A DNA stretch of 64,000 bases from Gordonia amicalis NBRC 100051 = JCM 11271 (lineage in GTDB: Bacteria; Actinomycetota; Actinomycetes; Mycobacteriales; Mycobacteriaceae), in contig NZ_BANS01000004.1 of NCBI RefSeq assembly GCF_000332995.1, positions 1-64,000 on the forward strand, read 5' to 3'. Below are positions 29,879-38,924 of the stretch, piece after piece. The position numbers and the translations under genes were made by a program. Below the pieces are notes generated by a model. That model saw nothing but the letters and a program-made list of their open reading frames with translations. It had not been told where the DNA came from and searched no databases. Position 1 is the first letter of the stretch, and each line of letters opens with the position of its first letter.

Positions 29879-30886
29879 GTGCGCGCGGCGGTCATGGGTG
29901 CTGGTTCCTGGGGTACGGCGGTGGCGAAAGTCCTCGTGGATGCGGGAACCGAGACGGTCATCTGGGCACGACGCCCGGAACTGGCGGATGCGATCAACTC
30001 CGAACACGTGAACCCGAACTATCTGTCGGACATCACGTTGCCCGGCGAGCTGACGGCCACCAGTGACGCGGTGGACGCACTGACAGGTGCAGACATCGTC
30101 GTGTGCGGCGTGCCGTCGCAGTCCCTGCGGGAGAACCTGACGCAGTGGACCCCGCACATCGGTTCCGACGCATCGCTCGTGTCGCTGGCCAAAGGCATCG
30201 AGACCAGCACGCTGTTGCGGATGAGTGAGGTCATCGCCGAGGTCACCGGCGTCGCCGATGACCGGATCGCCGTGCTCACCGGACCCAACCTCGCGCATGA
30301 GGTCGCCGAGGGGCAGCCGGCGGCGACCGTCATCGCATGCGTCGACGAGTCCCGCGCCGTCACCCTGCAGAGCGCGTTCAGCACCCGCTATTTCCGGCCG
30401 TACACCAACACAGACGTCATCGGCTGCGAGATCGGTGGCTCGGCCAAGAACGTGATCGCGCTCGCCTGCGGCATCGCGAGCGGAGTCGGATTCGGTCAGA
30501 ACACGCTCGCCACGATCATCACGCGCGGCCTTGCGGAGACCATCCGTCTCGGGGTGGCCGTCGGCGCACAGATCGAGACCCTGGCCGGGCTCGCAGGAGT
30601 CGGCGATCTGGTCGCGACCTGCTCGTCGCCGCTGTCCCGGAATCGGACCTTCGGAGCCCGACTCGGCGAGGGCGCGACGATGGCCGAAGCGCAGGCGGCC
30701 ACCAACGGACAGGTCGCCGAGGGTGTGAAGTCGTGTTCGTCGGTGCGCGCGCTCGCCGAGAAGCACCAGGTGCCGATGCCGCTGACCGACGCGGTGCACA
30801 AGGTGTGCCATGACGGGCAATCGGTCGCCGACGCGATCAACTCCCTGCTCGGCCGCAGCGCCAAGCCGGAGATCTACCGGGACTGA
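29879..30886 (+). CDS. gpsA: Glycerol-3-phosphate dehydrogenase (NAD(P)+)
   Basis: GpsA reduces dihydroxyacetone phosphate to sn-glycerol-3-phosphate for phospholipid synthesis. It has 335 residues with Rossmann motif [13 protein letters not shown] at residue 7, the catalytic-lysine block [25 protein letters not shown] and the C-terminal [18 protein letters not shown] 29879 has AGGAGG upstream. In M. tuberculosis the next gene is ddl (Rv2981c); here ddl is absent and the stop is only 9 bp from the convergent DUF3515 gene. Confidence 0.96.
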   Translation: MRAAVMGAGSWGTAVAKVLVDAGTETVIWARRPELADAINSEHVNPNYLSDITLPGELTATSDAVDALTGADIVVCGVPSQSLRENLTQWTPHIGSDASLVSLAKGIETSTLLRMSEVIAEVTGVADDRIAVLTGPNLAHEVAEGQPAATVIACVDESRAVTLQSAFSTRYFRPYTNTDVIGCEIGGSAKNVIALACGIASGVGFGQNTLATIITRGLAETIRLGVAVGAQIETLAGLAGVGDLVATCSSPLSRNRTFGARLGEGATMAEAQAATNGQVAEGVKSCSSVRALAEKHQVPMPLTDAVHKVCHDGQSVADAINSLLGRSAKPEIYRD

Positions 30887-30895
30887 CCTGAAGCG

Positions 30896-31528
30896 TCAGC
30901 CGAAGTCGAGCGGACCGCGTTCGAGCGTCTGGTCGATGAGGCCCGAGATGTCGGTGATCGGACCGTTCCCGGCATTGGACGGAACCCACAGTGCGACGTA
31001 GGGACGATGATCGACGCTCACGTAGGCCTGTCCGGAACCGTCGACGGTGTCGGTGATGAACCACTGCACACCGGCCCGGCCGGCCGCGTGGATCTCCTGC
31101 AGGTTGCTCGTCGGGGACAGCTCGGCCGGCCGCGTCACGCCGCAGCGCAGCGTCAGGTCGTCGCCGGACGCTTCCGCGGGCCAGGTCGCGCGGTCCCCGG
31201 AGATCTCCTTGTCGCCGAATCCTTCGAACCGCTGGGGCGCCGCGTCGAGCAGACGCGTGCAGTCCGCAGACGCGCTGCCGTCCGAGGCGTATGACTCGAC
31301 GGGGTTCACCGTCTCGGGCCGCAACGCGGCGAAAGCGATGAAGCCCGCGATCACCATCACCGGGATGGCGACGAGAGTCGCGATGAGCGCGGGACTCAGG
31401 CGGGAGCCGGCACCATACCGTTCGTCGACCGCAGGGTCCTCCGGGCCGGCGAGGTCACCGGCCGCCGGATCGTCCGCCTTGTCGTTCTCGGGATCCTGAG
31501 GGGTGTCATCCGAACCTGCTGACGTCAC
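30896..31528 (-). CDS. DUF3515 family membrane-anchored protein
   Basis: A 210-residue protein: acidic, disordered N-terminus (residues 1-42), one membrane helix (about 47-68) and an extracytoplasmic domain with paired cysteines (DCTRLLDAAP, LRCGVTRP). It matches the actinobacterial DUF3515 family (Rv2980 position). Function unknown. GTG 31528. Its end faces gpsA across 9 bp, so transcripts may overlap. Confidence 0.82.
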   Translation of the reverse strand: MTSAGSDDTPQDPENDKADDPAAGDLAGPEDPAVDERYGAGSRLSPALIATLVAIPVMVIAGFIAFAALRPETVNPVESYASDGSASADCTRLLDAAPQRFEGFGDKEISGDRATWPAEASGDDLTLRCGVTRPAELSPTSNLQEIHAAGRAGVQWFITDTVDGSGQAYVSVDHRPYVALWVPSNAGNGPITDISGLIDQTLERGPLDFG

Positions 31529-31585
31529 GCCACCACCCTAGGAGCCGGCCGCGTCCCGGCCGAAGCCGGGACCGGCAAACCCGAC

Positions 31586-31831
31586 TCAGCGGGTGTGGTC
31601 GACCACCGGGCAGGTCAAGGTGCGGGTGATCCCGGCTACCTTCTGGATCTGGGGAACCACACTCTCGGTGAGCTGCGTGGCATCGGCGGCATCCACCCGG
31701 ACGATCACGTCATAAGGTCCGCTGACCTCTTCGGATGAGGCGACCCCCGAGATCTCGGCGATGGTCGCCGCCGCGAGGGCGGCCCGACCGACCTCGGTCT
31801 GGATCAGTATGTACGCCTGAACCACGGGCAT
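31586..31831 (-). CDS. Stand-alone AsnC/Lrp ligand-binding (RAM) domain protein
   Basis: An 81-residue protein consisting only of the Lrp/AsnC C-terminal domain (MPVVQAYILIQTEVGRAA, SGPYDVIVRVDA); the DNA-binding half is absent. ATG 31831 has GGAGAGG just upstream; the frame extends 34 codons further but without family similarity. Such RAM-only proteins form oligomers that bind amino acids and may pair with full-length Lrp proteins. It is divergent from thiL. Confidence 0.82.
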   Translation of the reverse strand: MPVVQAYILIQTEVGRAALAAATIAEISGVASSEEVSGPYDVIVRVDAADATQLTESVVPQIQKVAGITRTLTCPVVDHTR

Positions 31832-32000
31832 CCTCTCCGTTTGTGCCCCCATCGCCGACACGGGTTCGAATCCGGCGGCAGTGGGCGCTGCGCGGCGAAC
31901 ACCGTTCGCCGTGAGCCCAATACACTGTGGCACACATTGTCACCGACAATCCCGTTCGCGCGCGACTCGACGGGGACCCGACGAGAGTGAGACCGGACAA

Positions 32001-33071
32001 GTGACCTCCGACGACGTCGGCACCGAGCGCCTCGACATTGTCGACACCGACCACACCGACTCTGTCGACACCGACCACACCGACACCGTGGGGGAGATCG
32101 GTGAGCGTGCGGTGATCGCCGCGCTCACCGCAGCGGCGACCGCGGCCGGACCCGCCGACGACATCGTGATCGGCTCGGGCGACGACGCGGCCGTCCTCGA
32201 GATCGGCGGGTCGGCGGTGATCAGCACCGACACGGTCGTCGAGGGACGGCATTTCCGGTTCGACTGGTCGACGCCGCAGCAGGTCGGGGCGCGGGCGGTG
32301 GTCCAGAGTTCGGCCGACGTCGCCGCGATGGGCGGCCGGACGACCGGGCTCGTGGTGTCCATCGCCTGCCCGTCGGCCACTCCCGTGAGCGTCGTCCTCG
32401 ACCTCAACGACGGAGTCGTGGGCGCCGCACATGCCCTGGGCGCACGGGTTCTCGGTGGTGACCTGGTCGCCGCGGAGCAGGTGGTGGTGAGCGTCACCGC
32501 CGTCGGGGCGCTCGAAGGTCGCCGGCCGGTCTCGCTGGGTGGTGCCCGCAGCGGCGATGTCCTCGCGGTGAGTGGTCCGCTGGGCGCCAGTGCAGCCGGT
32601 CTGGCGGTGTTGTCGACCCCGGGCATCGACGAGTCACTGTGGTCGGAAGTCGTTGCTCTGCATCGTGTTCCGATGCCCGACCTGAGCCAGGGGCCCGTCG
32701 CGGCCGCGGCCGGAGCGCATGCGATGACCGACATCTCCGACGGGCTCGTCGAAGAACTGATCACCATGTCGCGTGCCGCGCAGTTGGCGATGGCCGTCGA
32801 GGTCGACGCGGTGCCGCGGCGTCCCGATCTGGCCCCACTGGCCACAGAACTCGGTGTCGAGGTGGACGAATGGGTGCTGACCGGCGGTGAGGATCACCAC
32901 CTTCTCGCCGCCTTCGACGTCACGTCCGTGCCCGACGGCTGGACGGTGATCGGGTCGGTCCGGGAGGCCTCTTCGCCGACACCAGAGGTGTGGGTCGACG
33001 GCCGGCGCGTCGGCGGACCGGACGGGCCCGATCTACACGGGTGGCAGTCGTTCGCCGTTCCGCGCGGATGA
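32001..33071 (+). CDS. thiL: Thiamine-monophosphate kinase
   Basis: ThiL phosphorylates thiamine monophosphate to the active diphosphate using ATP. The 356-residue protein has the AIR-synthase-like fold: VGEIGERAVIAAL, IGSGDDAAVLEI, STDTVVEGRHFRFDW, then ARVLGGDLVAAEQVVVSVTA and TDISDGL. GTG 32001 overlaps nothing upstream. The first 30 residues contain a duplicated DTDHTD unit encoded by two 21-bp repeats (32040-32060 and 32064-32084), which is not part of the enzyme core. Order agrees with Rv2977c. Confidence 0.95.
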   Translation: MTSDDVGTERLDIVDTDHTDSVDTDHTDTVGEIGERAVIAALTAAATAAGPADDIVIGSGDDAAVLEIGGSAVISTDTVVEGRHFRFDWSTPQQVGARAVVQSSADVAAMGGRTTGLVVSIACPSATPVSVVLDLNDGVVGAAHALGARVLGGDLVAAEQVVVSVTAVGALEGRRPVSLGGARSGDVLAVSGPLGASAAGLAVLSTPGIDESLWSEVVALHRVPMPDLSQGPVAAAAGAHAMTDISDGLVEELITMSRAAQLAMAVEVDAVPRRPDLAPLATELGVEVDEWVLTGGEDHHLLAAFDVTSVPDGWTVIGSVREASSPTPEVWVDGRRVGGPDGPDLHGWQSFAVPRG

Positions 33072-33123
33072 TCCGGCGGATCCGTGCGGTTCCGCCACCG
33101 GAATCGCCCCGCTCCATGACACT

Positions 33124-34494
33124 GTGGACATGGTCTCGCGATCGGATGCCGCCGACGACGCATCGTCGTCGATCCTTCTCGCGACCGTCGTCAATCCGGC
33201 CGGACTGACGCTGGCGAAGACGGTCACTCCCGAACGAGTGCCGGCGTTCGCGTCGGCGGGTCTCGGGGCCAGCCCGTCATGGCATGCGTTCGCGATCGAT
33301 CAGACCGGTATCGCGTTCAGCGACGAGGTCGGAGTGGTGGGGGATCAGCGCATCCGGATCGATCTCGACGCCCGGGTGGTGGTCGACCCGACCTTGAGCT
33401 GGGCACCCGGAGAGTTCTTCGGCCTCACGGGTGATCCGGTGCCGCAGTGCGCTCGCGGCACACTGCGTCGCGTCGTCGCCGATCTCGCCGACGCCGGACT
33501 GCACGCCATGGTGGGTCACGAACTCGAGTTCGTGCTCGTCGCATCGGACGGGACGCCGCTGCCGTCCGCCCTGTGGACGCCGTACGGTGCGGTCGGCCTC
33601 GTCGAACTCGAGGGGTTCGTCCGGGATGTCCTCATCTCGTGTCGGGCCGCGGGGATCATCGTCGAACAGTTTCATCCCGAACACGCGCGCTGGCAGTTCG
33701 AGGTGTCACTCGGTCCGTCCGACCCCATCACCGCGGCCGATCGACTCGTGCTCACCCGAATCCTGATCGGACGGCTCGCCCGCAAACACGGTCTGCGTGC
33801 CAGCTTTTCACCCAAACCGTTCGTGGACGAGGCGGGATGCGGTGCCCATCAGCACATCTCGCTGCACCGCGGTGATCGGCCACTGCTGTCCGGGGGAACC
33901 GGGGTCGCCGGGATGACGCCCGACGGCGAGCACGCGGTCGCGGGCATCCTCGACGCGATCCTCGAGTTGCAGGGTGTGCTGTGTGGATCGGTGGTGTCCG
34001 GGCTGCGCATGCTGCCCGGGCAGTGGGCCGGCGCACACGCCTGCTGGGGTGTGGAGAACCGCGAAGCGGCGGTGCGACTGGTCTGTGCGGATGCGGTGGA
34101 CATCGCGAGTGTCGTTGGTACGCAAGAGGATGCTCCGGGAACGCGGGGTCGGGGCGCCAATGTCGAGGTGAAGATCATCGATCCGTCCGCAAACGTCTAC
34201 TTCGCCACCGCGGCCATCCTGGGCGCGGCCGCGGCCGGGATCGAACGCAGGGCCACCCTGCCGCCCGAGGTCGGCGTCGATCCCCGCACCCGCCCACTGG
34301 GTGAGCGAAGGCCGCTGTCCACCGATCAAGGTGAGGTCGTCGACCGGATGGAGGTGTCCCCGCTGCTTCGCGGGATCCTGGGCGACCCCGCGGTCGACGC
34401 ACTCGTGGCGGTCCGGCGGTACGAGGTCACCCATTTCCCCGATCACACCCCCGAGACACTGACCGAGCGGTTCCGGCTGGCCTGGAGCGTGTGA
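33124..34494 (+). CDS. Glutamine synthetase family protein
   Basis: A 456-residue GlnA-fold enzyme. Core motifs: GHELEFVLVASDG (metal-binding Glu), GCGAHQHISLHRGD, WGVENREAAVRLVCADA and VEVKIIDPSANVYFATAA. It lacks the adenylylation-site tail of GlnA-I and is shorter, so it is more like gamma-glutamyl-amine ligases (PuuA/GlnA3-type) than true glutamine synthetase; the acceptor amine is unknown. GTG 33124 or ATG 33130 may be the start. It sits between thiL and a carbonic anhydrase-like gene, a position empty of such a gene in mycobacteria. Confidence 0.82.
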   Translation: MDMVSRSDAADDASSSILLATVVNPAGLTLAKTVTPERVPAFASAGLGASPSWHAFAIDQTGIAFSDEVGVVGDQRIRIDLDARVVVDPTLSWAPGEFFGLTGDPVPQCARGTLRRVVADLADAGLHAMVGHELEFVLVASDGTPLPSALWTPYGAVGLVELEGFVRDVLISCRAAGIIVEQFHPEHARWQFEVSLGPSDPITAADRLVLTRILIGRLARKHGLRASFSPKPFVDEAGCGAHQHISLHRGDRPLLSGGTGVAGMTPDGEHAVAGILDAILELQGVLCGSVVSGLRMLPGQWAGAHACWGVENREAAVRLVCADAVDIASVVGTQEDAPGTRGRGANVEVKIIDPSANVYFATAAILGAAAAGIERRATLPPEVGVDPRTRPLGERRPLSTDQGEVVDRMEVSPLLRGILGDPAVDALVAVRRYEVTHFPDHTPETLTERFRLAWSV

Positions 34495-34532
34495 CCGGCG
34501 CGGGTGGGCACGGGTCGGTATCTGCACGTGGC

Positions 34533-34538
34533 TAGAGT
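34533..34538 (+). promoter_or_regulatory. -10 element of the carbonic anhydrase gene, leaderless
   Basis: TAGAGT lies 6 bases before ATG 34545. Confidence 0.4.
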
Positions 34539-34544
34539 CTCCGT

Positions 34545-35066
34545 ATGGCGATCTACGCACTCGACGACCGCGTGCCCGTCCTGGGCGACGAGACCTATGT
34601 CCACCCCGACGCGGTGGTGATCGGAGCCGTCACGCTCGGCGACGGTGTCTCGGTGTGGCCGGGGGCCGTTCTGCGGGGCGACTACGGCACCATCACCATC
34701 GGTGAGCGCAGCAACATCCAGGACGGCACGGTCATCCACTGCACAGTCTTCGAGCCGACCGTGATCGGCGCGCGGTGCGTGGTCGGACACAATGCGCACA
34801 TCGAGGGTGCGACCATCGGCGACGACTGTCTCATCGCCTCCGGCTCGGTGGTCCTGAACGGGTCGACGATCGGCAGCGGTGCGATCGTCGGGGCAGGGGC
34901 CGTCGTCCCGTTCAAATTCGACGTGCCGCCGCGTCGTATGGCACTCGGTGTGCCCGCGCGACTACGGGAGAACTACGAGGTCCCCGAGGGACACACCGAA
35001 CTCAACAGCGAGATGTACTTCCAGAACGCCAAGTACTACCGCGAATCGCTGCGGCGACTCGACTGA
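34545..35066 (+). CDS. Gamma-carbonic anhydrase-like hexapeptide-repeat protein
   Basis: A 173-residue left-handed beta-helix protein built of hexapeptide repeats (VIGAVTLGDGVSVWPGAVLRG onward). Candidate zinc ligands are His65, His82 and His85; in the classical enzyme the last His is five residues after the second, here three, so activity is uncertain. The C-terminal helix (LNSEMYFQNAKYYRESLRRL) packs against the helix in this family. It precedes ung by 39 bp and may be cotranscribed with it. Confidence 0.85.
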   Translation: MAIYALDDRVPVLGDETYVHPDAVVIGAVTLGDGVSVWPGAVLRGDYGTITIGERSNIQDGTVIHCTVFEPTVIGARCVVGHNAHIEGATIGDDCLIASGSVVLNGSTIGSGAIVGAGAVVPFKFDVPPRRMALGVPARLRENYEVPEGHTELNSEMYFQNAKYYRESLRRLD

Positions 35067-35105
35067 CACACATGATCCACCGATGGGACTGATGGGGAGA
35101 CCGGA

Positions 35106-35789
35106 GTGACCGCACCGACCAAACCGCTCGCCGAGATCATCGACCCCGGCTGGGCCGAGGCCCTGGCCCCGGTCGAGCCGATCATCACCGAGATGGGCCG
35201 GTTCCTGCGCAACGAGATCGCCGAGGGCCGCCGCTATCTGCCCGCCGGACAACACATCCTGCGGGCCTTCACCCGGCCGATCGACGACGTGCGGGTGCTC
35301 ATCGTCGGGCAGGACCCGTACCCGACCCCGGGGCATGCTGTCGGCCTGAGCTTCTCCGTGGCCCCCGACGTGCGTCCGATTCCGCGGTCCTTGGCCAACA
35401 TCTACACCGAGTACTGTTCGGATCTCGGGTATCCGATGCCGACCAACGGAGATCTCACCCCGTGGGCCGACAACGGCGTCCTGTTGCTGAACCGGGTGCT
35501 GACGGTCGCGCCGGGGGAGCCCGCATCTCACCGCAAGAAGGGCTGGGAAGCGGTCACCGAATGCGCGATCAAGGCGCTTGTCGCCCGTGACGAACCGCTC
35601 GTCGCGATCCTGTGGGGCAAGGATGCGGCCGGGCTTCAGGAGTGGTTGCCGGACGTCCCGACCATCGTCTCGGCACACCCGTCGCCGCTGTCGGCGTCGC
35701 GCGGCTTCTTCGGTTCGCGGCCGTTCAGCCGGGCCAACGAAGAACTCGCCGATCTCGGCGCCGATCCGGTGGACTGGCGGCTGCCCTGA
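35106..35789 (+). CDS. ung: Uracil-DNA glycosylase, family 1
   Basis: UNG removes uracil from DNA to start base-excision repair. It has 227 residues with the water-activating motif GQDPYP (68-73, Asp70) and the intercalation loop [17 protein letters not shown] from residue 191. GTG 35106 follows GGGGAG. Order matches Rv2976c. High-GC actinobacteria rely heavily on this repair because of cytosine deamination. Confidence 0.97.
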   Translation: MTAPTKPLAEIIDPGWAEALAPVEPIITEMGRFLRNEIAEGRRYLPAGQHILRAFTRPIDDVRVLIVGQDPYPTPGHAVGLSFSVAPDVRPIPRSLANIYTEYCSDLGYPMPTNGDLTPWADNGVLLLNRVLTVAPGEPASHRKKGWEAVTECAIKALVARDEPLVAILWGKDAAGLQEWLPDVPTIVSAHPSPLSASRGFFGSRPFSRANEELADLGADPVDWRLP

Positions 35790-35868
35790 GTTCCGCTCTC
35801 GTCTCCGAGAGAACCCGGGACAACCACCCATCTCAGGGAGCGGTGGCCTACTCGGTAAGCCGAGAAGA

Positions 35869-36639
35869 TCAGCGCGTCTTGCCGAAGTCCGGCGCGCGCT
35901 TGCCGACGAACGCGTCGACGCCTTCGATGCCCTCGGGGAGGCCGGACCGTTCGGAGATGGAACGTCCCTCGATGGTGAGCTGTTCGATCAGCGAGTTCTC
36001 CGACGACACGGCCAGCAGGCGTTTGGTGCCGGAGTCGGCGGAGCGGGGCCCTGCCGCGATCGTCTCGGCGTTGGCGCGGGCCACGGTCTCGACGTCCTCG
36101 TCGGCGACGATCTCCGACAGGATTCCCCAGTTCAGCGCGTCGTCGGCGGAGAGGACGCGGTCGGTGAGGATGATCTGGCGTGCCCGCGCGGCGCCGACCG
36201 CGCGGGGAAGGGTCCAGGTGAGCCCGCCGTCGGGGGTGAGTCCGATGCCGCGGTAGGCGGGACGGAGTTTGGAGGAGGTGCCGCCGATGGCGACGTCGGC
36301 GTGCAGCACCAGCGACATGCCGGCACCGGCAGCCCAGCCCTTGGCGGCGGCGACAACCGGGACCTCGGCCTCGTAGAGGGCGTTGACAAAGGCGTGGAAG
36401 TTGTCGGCGATCAGACGCAGATAGGTGGGTCGATCGTCGGCGGCGGCGAAGGCCCGCACGTTGCCGCCGGCGCAGAAGTTCTTGCCCGCACCGACGAGGA
36501 GCACCGCGCCGACGTCGCGACGACCGCGTGCCACCTCGCGCAGCGCCTGGGTGCCCGCGGCGATCCCGTCGTCGTCGAGTGAGTTGCCCGCGCCCGCAGC
36601 CGACACCGCGATCGTCAGGACGCCGTTGGCCTCACTCAC
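35869..36639 (-). CDS. Enoyl-CoA hydratase/isomerase family protein
   Basis: A 256-residue crotonase-fold protein: VLLVGAGKNFCAGGNVRAF forms the first oxyanion segment, AAAKGWAAGAGMSLVLHADVAIG the second. The catalytic Glu of hydratases (about residue 145) is replaced by a neutral/Asp context in YRGIGLTPDGGLTWTLPR, as in isomerase-type members, so the reaction is not fixed. GTG 36639. It lies between convergent ung and the rpmB gene and is not in an obvious operon. Confidence 0.87.
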   Translation of the reverse strand: MSEANGVLTIAVSAAGAGNSLDDDGIAAGTQALREVARGRRDVGAVLLVGAGKNFCAGGNVRAFAAADDRPTYLRLIADNFHAFVNALYEAEVPVVAAAKGWAAGAGMSLVLHADVAIGGTSSKLRPAYRGIGLTPDGGLTWTLPRAVGAARARQIILTDRVLSADDALNWGILSEIVADEDVETVARANAETIAAGPRSADSGTKRLLAVSSENSLIEQLTIEGRSISERSGLPEGIEGVDAFVGKRAPDFGKTR

Positions 36640-36806
36640 GGGAGCCGACGCGTCGGGCTGGGGGGTTTCGGTGGTGGGGATTGCGTGGAAGTCATGCGCG
36701 GAACATTATCTCGCACACACCAAAGACCCGACGCCGGGGAGCTTACGCTCGGTGGCATCGGGTCTCGTGCTCTCGAACCCCATCACCCGCGTACGGGTGA
36801 TGACGA

Positions 36807-36998
36807 TCAGACAGCTGCGGTCTTGCCGGCCTTCAGGCAGGAGGTGCAGACGTTCTTGCGCTTGCGGTTGCCCGGGGCGACCTCGACGCGAACAGACTGG
36901 ATGTTCGGGTTCCAGCGGCGGTTGGTACGGCGGTGCGAGTGAGACACCGACTTGCCGAAGCCCGGGCCCTTGCCGCAAATGTCGCAGACGGCAGCCAT
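36807..36998 (-). CDS. rpmB: 50S ribosomal protein L28
   Basis: A 63-residue L28. CDIC near the N-terminus and CTSC near the C-terminus form the zinc-binding (C+) type. Basic core [25 protein letters not shown] precedes ATG 36998. Many mycolata keep a second, cysteine-free L28 paralogue used when zinc is scarce; none is in this window. It is divergent from the DAK2 gene. Confidence 0.96.
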   Translation of the reverse strand: MAAVCDICGKGPGFGKSVSHSHRRTNRRWNPNIQSVRVEVAPGNRKRKNVCTSCLKAGKTAAV

Positions 36999-37274
36999 CG
37001 TCGAACTCCCTTGATAGATGAATATGGTCTCGTGGTCAGCCTCGCGGATCGGCACCACCGGAAGTGTGCGCGTGGACCGAAAGGCAACCCTGCAAGGATA
37101 ACCAGCTCGGGTGGGCGTGGCCAAATCCGGGTCGCGGTGCCCCGCCTCGAGGCGCGGACGTCTCCGGGTCGTCGGGGACGCCGAGTAACCTTGCACACAT
37201 CCTTCCAGACCGTCCCCTCGGCCCGCGGCGCAGCCCCGTCGTATGCCCAGGTCAGAGCGAGAAAGAGTCACCGC

Positions 37275-38924
37275 GTGATCGCCCGCACCATCAACCCGCA
37301 GCTGCTGCGTGACTGGGCCCGTGTCTGTGTCGACCAGCTCGAGGATCTGCGAGGCGAGATCAACGACCTCAACGTCTTCCCGATCCCGGACTCGGACACC
37401 GGCAGCAACATGCTGTTCACCATGCGGGCGGCTGCGGACGCCGCCGAGGCCGCACCGGACGACGCGTCGTTGCCGCAGGTCGCCCGCGCGATGGCCGACG
37501 GTGCGGTGGCGCAGGCACGCGGCAACTCGGGCATCATCCTGTCGCAGGTCCTCGTCGGCCTGGCCGACGGCGCCGAGATCCTCGGCGACACCGAATCCCT
37601 GACCTTCGGTGATCTGGCGACGCTCGGCCTCCGCCTCGGGTCGCTCGCCGCGACCCGCGCGGTCAGCGAACCGCGCGAGGGAACGGTGCTGACCCTGGTT
37701 CGCGTGGCCGCCGAGGCGGCCGCCGCACATGAGAAGGAGACCGCCGCCGACATCGTCCGCGCCGTCGCCGACGACTGCGCCGAGGCGCTCGAACGTACGC
37801 CGGAGCAGTTGTCGGTCCTCGCCTCCGCGGGGGTCGTCGACGCAGGCGGACGCGGGTTCCTCGTGATCGTCGATGCCATGGTCCGGGTGATCACCGGGGT
37901 GGTCAACCGCCGGCGCCGTTACCGGGGCATCCTCACCGACAGCACGACCCTCGGACACGGGGTCGACGACGCCTGCGTGGAGAGCAGCGATCAGGACTTC
38001 GAGGTGATGTACCTGCTCGACGGCGCGGCGGGTGAACAGATCGCCGAACTCCGCGAGCGTCTGAACGAACTGGGCGACGCCGTGGTCATCGTCGGCGACA
38101 GCTCGAGCGGCGAGGGCGAGCGCTTCTCCGTCCACGTCCACACCTGTGAGCCCGGTGCCGCGGTGGAGGCCGGCGCGGGACTCGGCCGGCTCTCGGATGT
38201 CCGCATCAGCTGCTTCGCGCTCGATGCCATTCGCGCACAAGTCGATTCGAGCGAACCTCCGCCGCGGCACAAGCGTGCCGTGGTGGCGGTGGCGCTCGGC
38301 GACGGTGCGGCCGACCTCTTCGCCGAGGCCGGGGCGACCGTGCTGCGCGCCGACGGCGGGCTGACCGCACAGGCCTTGGGACGGTCGATCCGCGACACCG
38401 ACAGTGCCCACGTGGTGGTCATGGCCAACGGCGCGTTGAGTTCTCAGGATCTCGTCACCGTCACCACCGAAGTGCGTTCGACGCAGCGTTCGGTGCTGAT
38501 GCTCCCGACGTCGTCGATGACCCAGTGCCTGGCGGCGCTCGCGGTGCACGATCCGAGTGAGACCCCCGACATCGACGCCTATGCGATGGCCGAGGCCGCC
38601 GCCGGTGCGCGGTGGGGGTCGCTGCAGCTCGCGACCACGAAGATGATGACGCTGGCCGGGATGTCGGACGTTGGTGACGTCCTCGGGCTCATCGGCGACG
38701 ACGTCCTGGTGGTGGCGCCCGACCAGACCTCGGCTGGAACCGCCCTGATCGACCTGATGCTCGCGACCGGTGGTGAGCTGGTGACCGTGCTCGCCGGCAC
38801 CGCCGTCGACGAGTCCGCGCTGGAGGCCGTCGCGGAACAGATGCGCCGCAGCTACCCGGGTATCGAACTCGCGGTCTACCGCACCGGGCAGCGCAGCGAT
38901 CTGCTGCAGGTGGGTGTCGAGTGA
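37275..38924 (+). CDS. fakA: DAK2/YloV protein, fatty-acid kinase subunit A candidate
   Basis: A 549-residue protein with an N-terminal DhaL ATP-binding domain ([20 protein letters not shown] with the Mg-binding Asp pair; [15 protein letters not shown]) and a C-terminal YloV/DegV-like region. In Firmicutes the homologue FakA phosphorylates fatty acids bound to DegV-family FakB; a DegV gene is at 52.9 kb here. The M. tuberculosis counterpart is split into two frames (Rv2975c/Rv2974c), whereas this copy is intact. GTG 37275 has GAAAGAG upstream. It overlaps recG by 4 bases (GTGA), as the YloV-recG pair does in many bacteria. Confidence 0.85.
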   Translation: MIARTINPQLLRDWARVCVDQLEDLRGEINDLNVFPIPDSDTGSNMLFTMRAAADAAEAAPDDASLPQVARAMADGAVAQARGNSGIILSQVLVGLADGAEILGDTESLTFGDLATLGLRLGSLAATRAVSEPREGTVLTLVRVAAEAAAAHEKETAADIVRAVADDCAEALERTPEQLSVLASAGVVDAGGRGFLVIVDAMVRVITGVVNRRRRYRGILTDSTTLGHGVDDACVESSDQDFEVMYLLDGAAGEQIAELRERLNELGDAVVIVGDSSSGEGERFSVHVHTCEPGAAVEAGAGLGRLSDVRISCFALDAIRAQVDSSEPPPRHKRAVVAVALGDGAADLFAEAGATVLRADGGLTAQALGRSIRDTDSAHVVVMANGALSSQDLVTVTTEVRSTQRSVLMLPTSSMTQCLAALAVHDPSETPDIDAYAMAEAAAGARWGSLQLATTKMMTLAGMSDVGDVLGLIGDDVLVVAPDQTSAGTALIDLMLATGGELVTVLAGTAVDESALEAVAEQMRRSYPGIELAVYRTGQRSDLLQVGVE

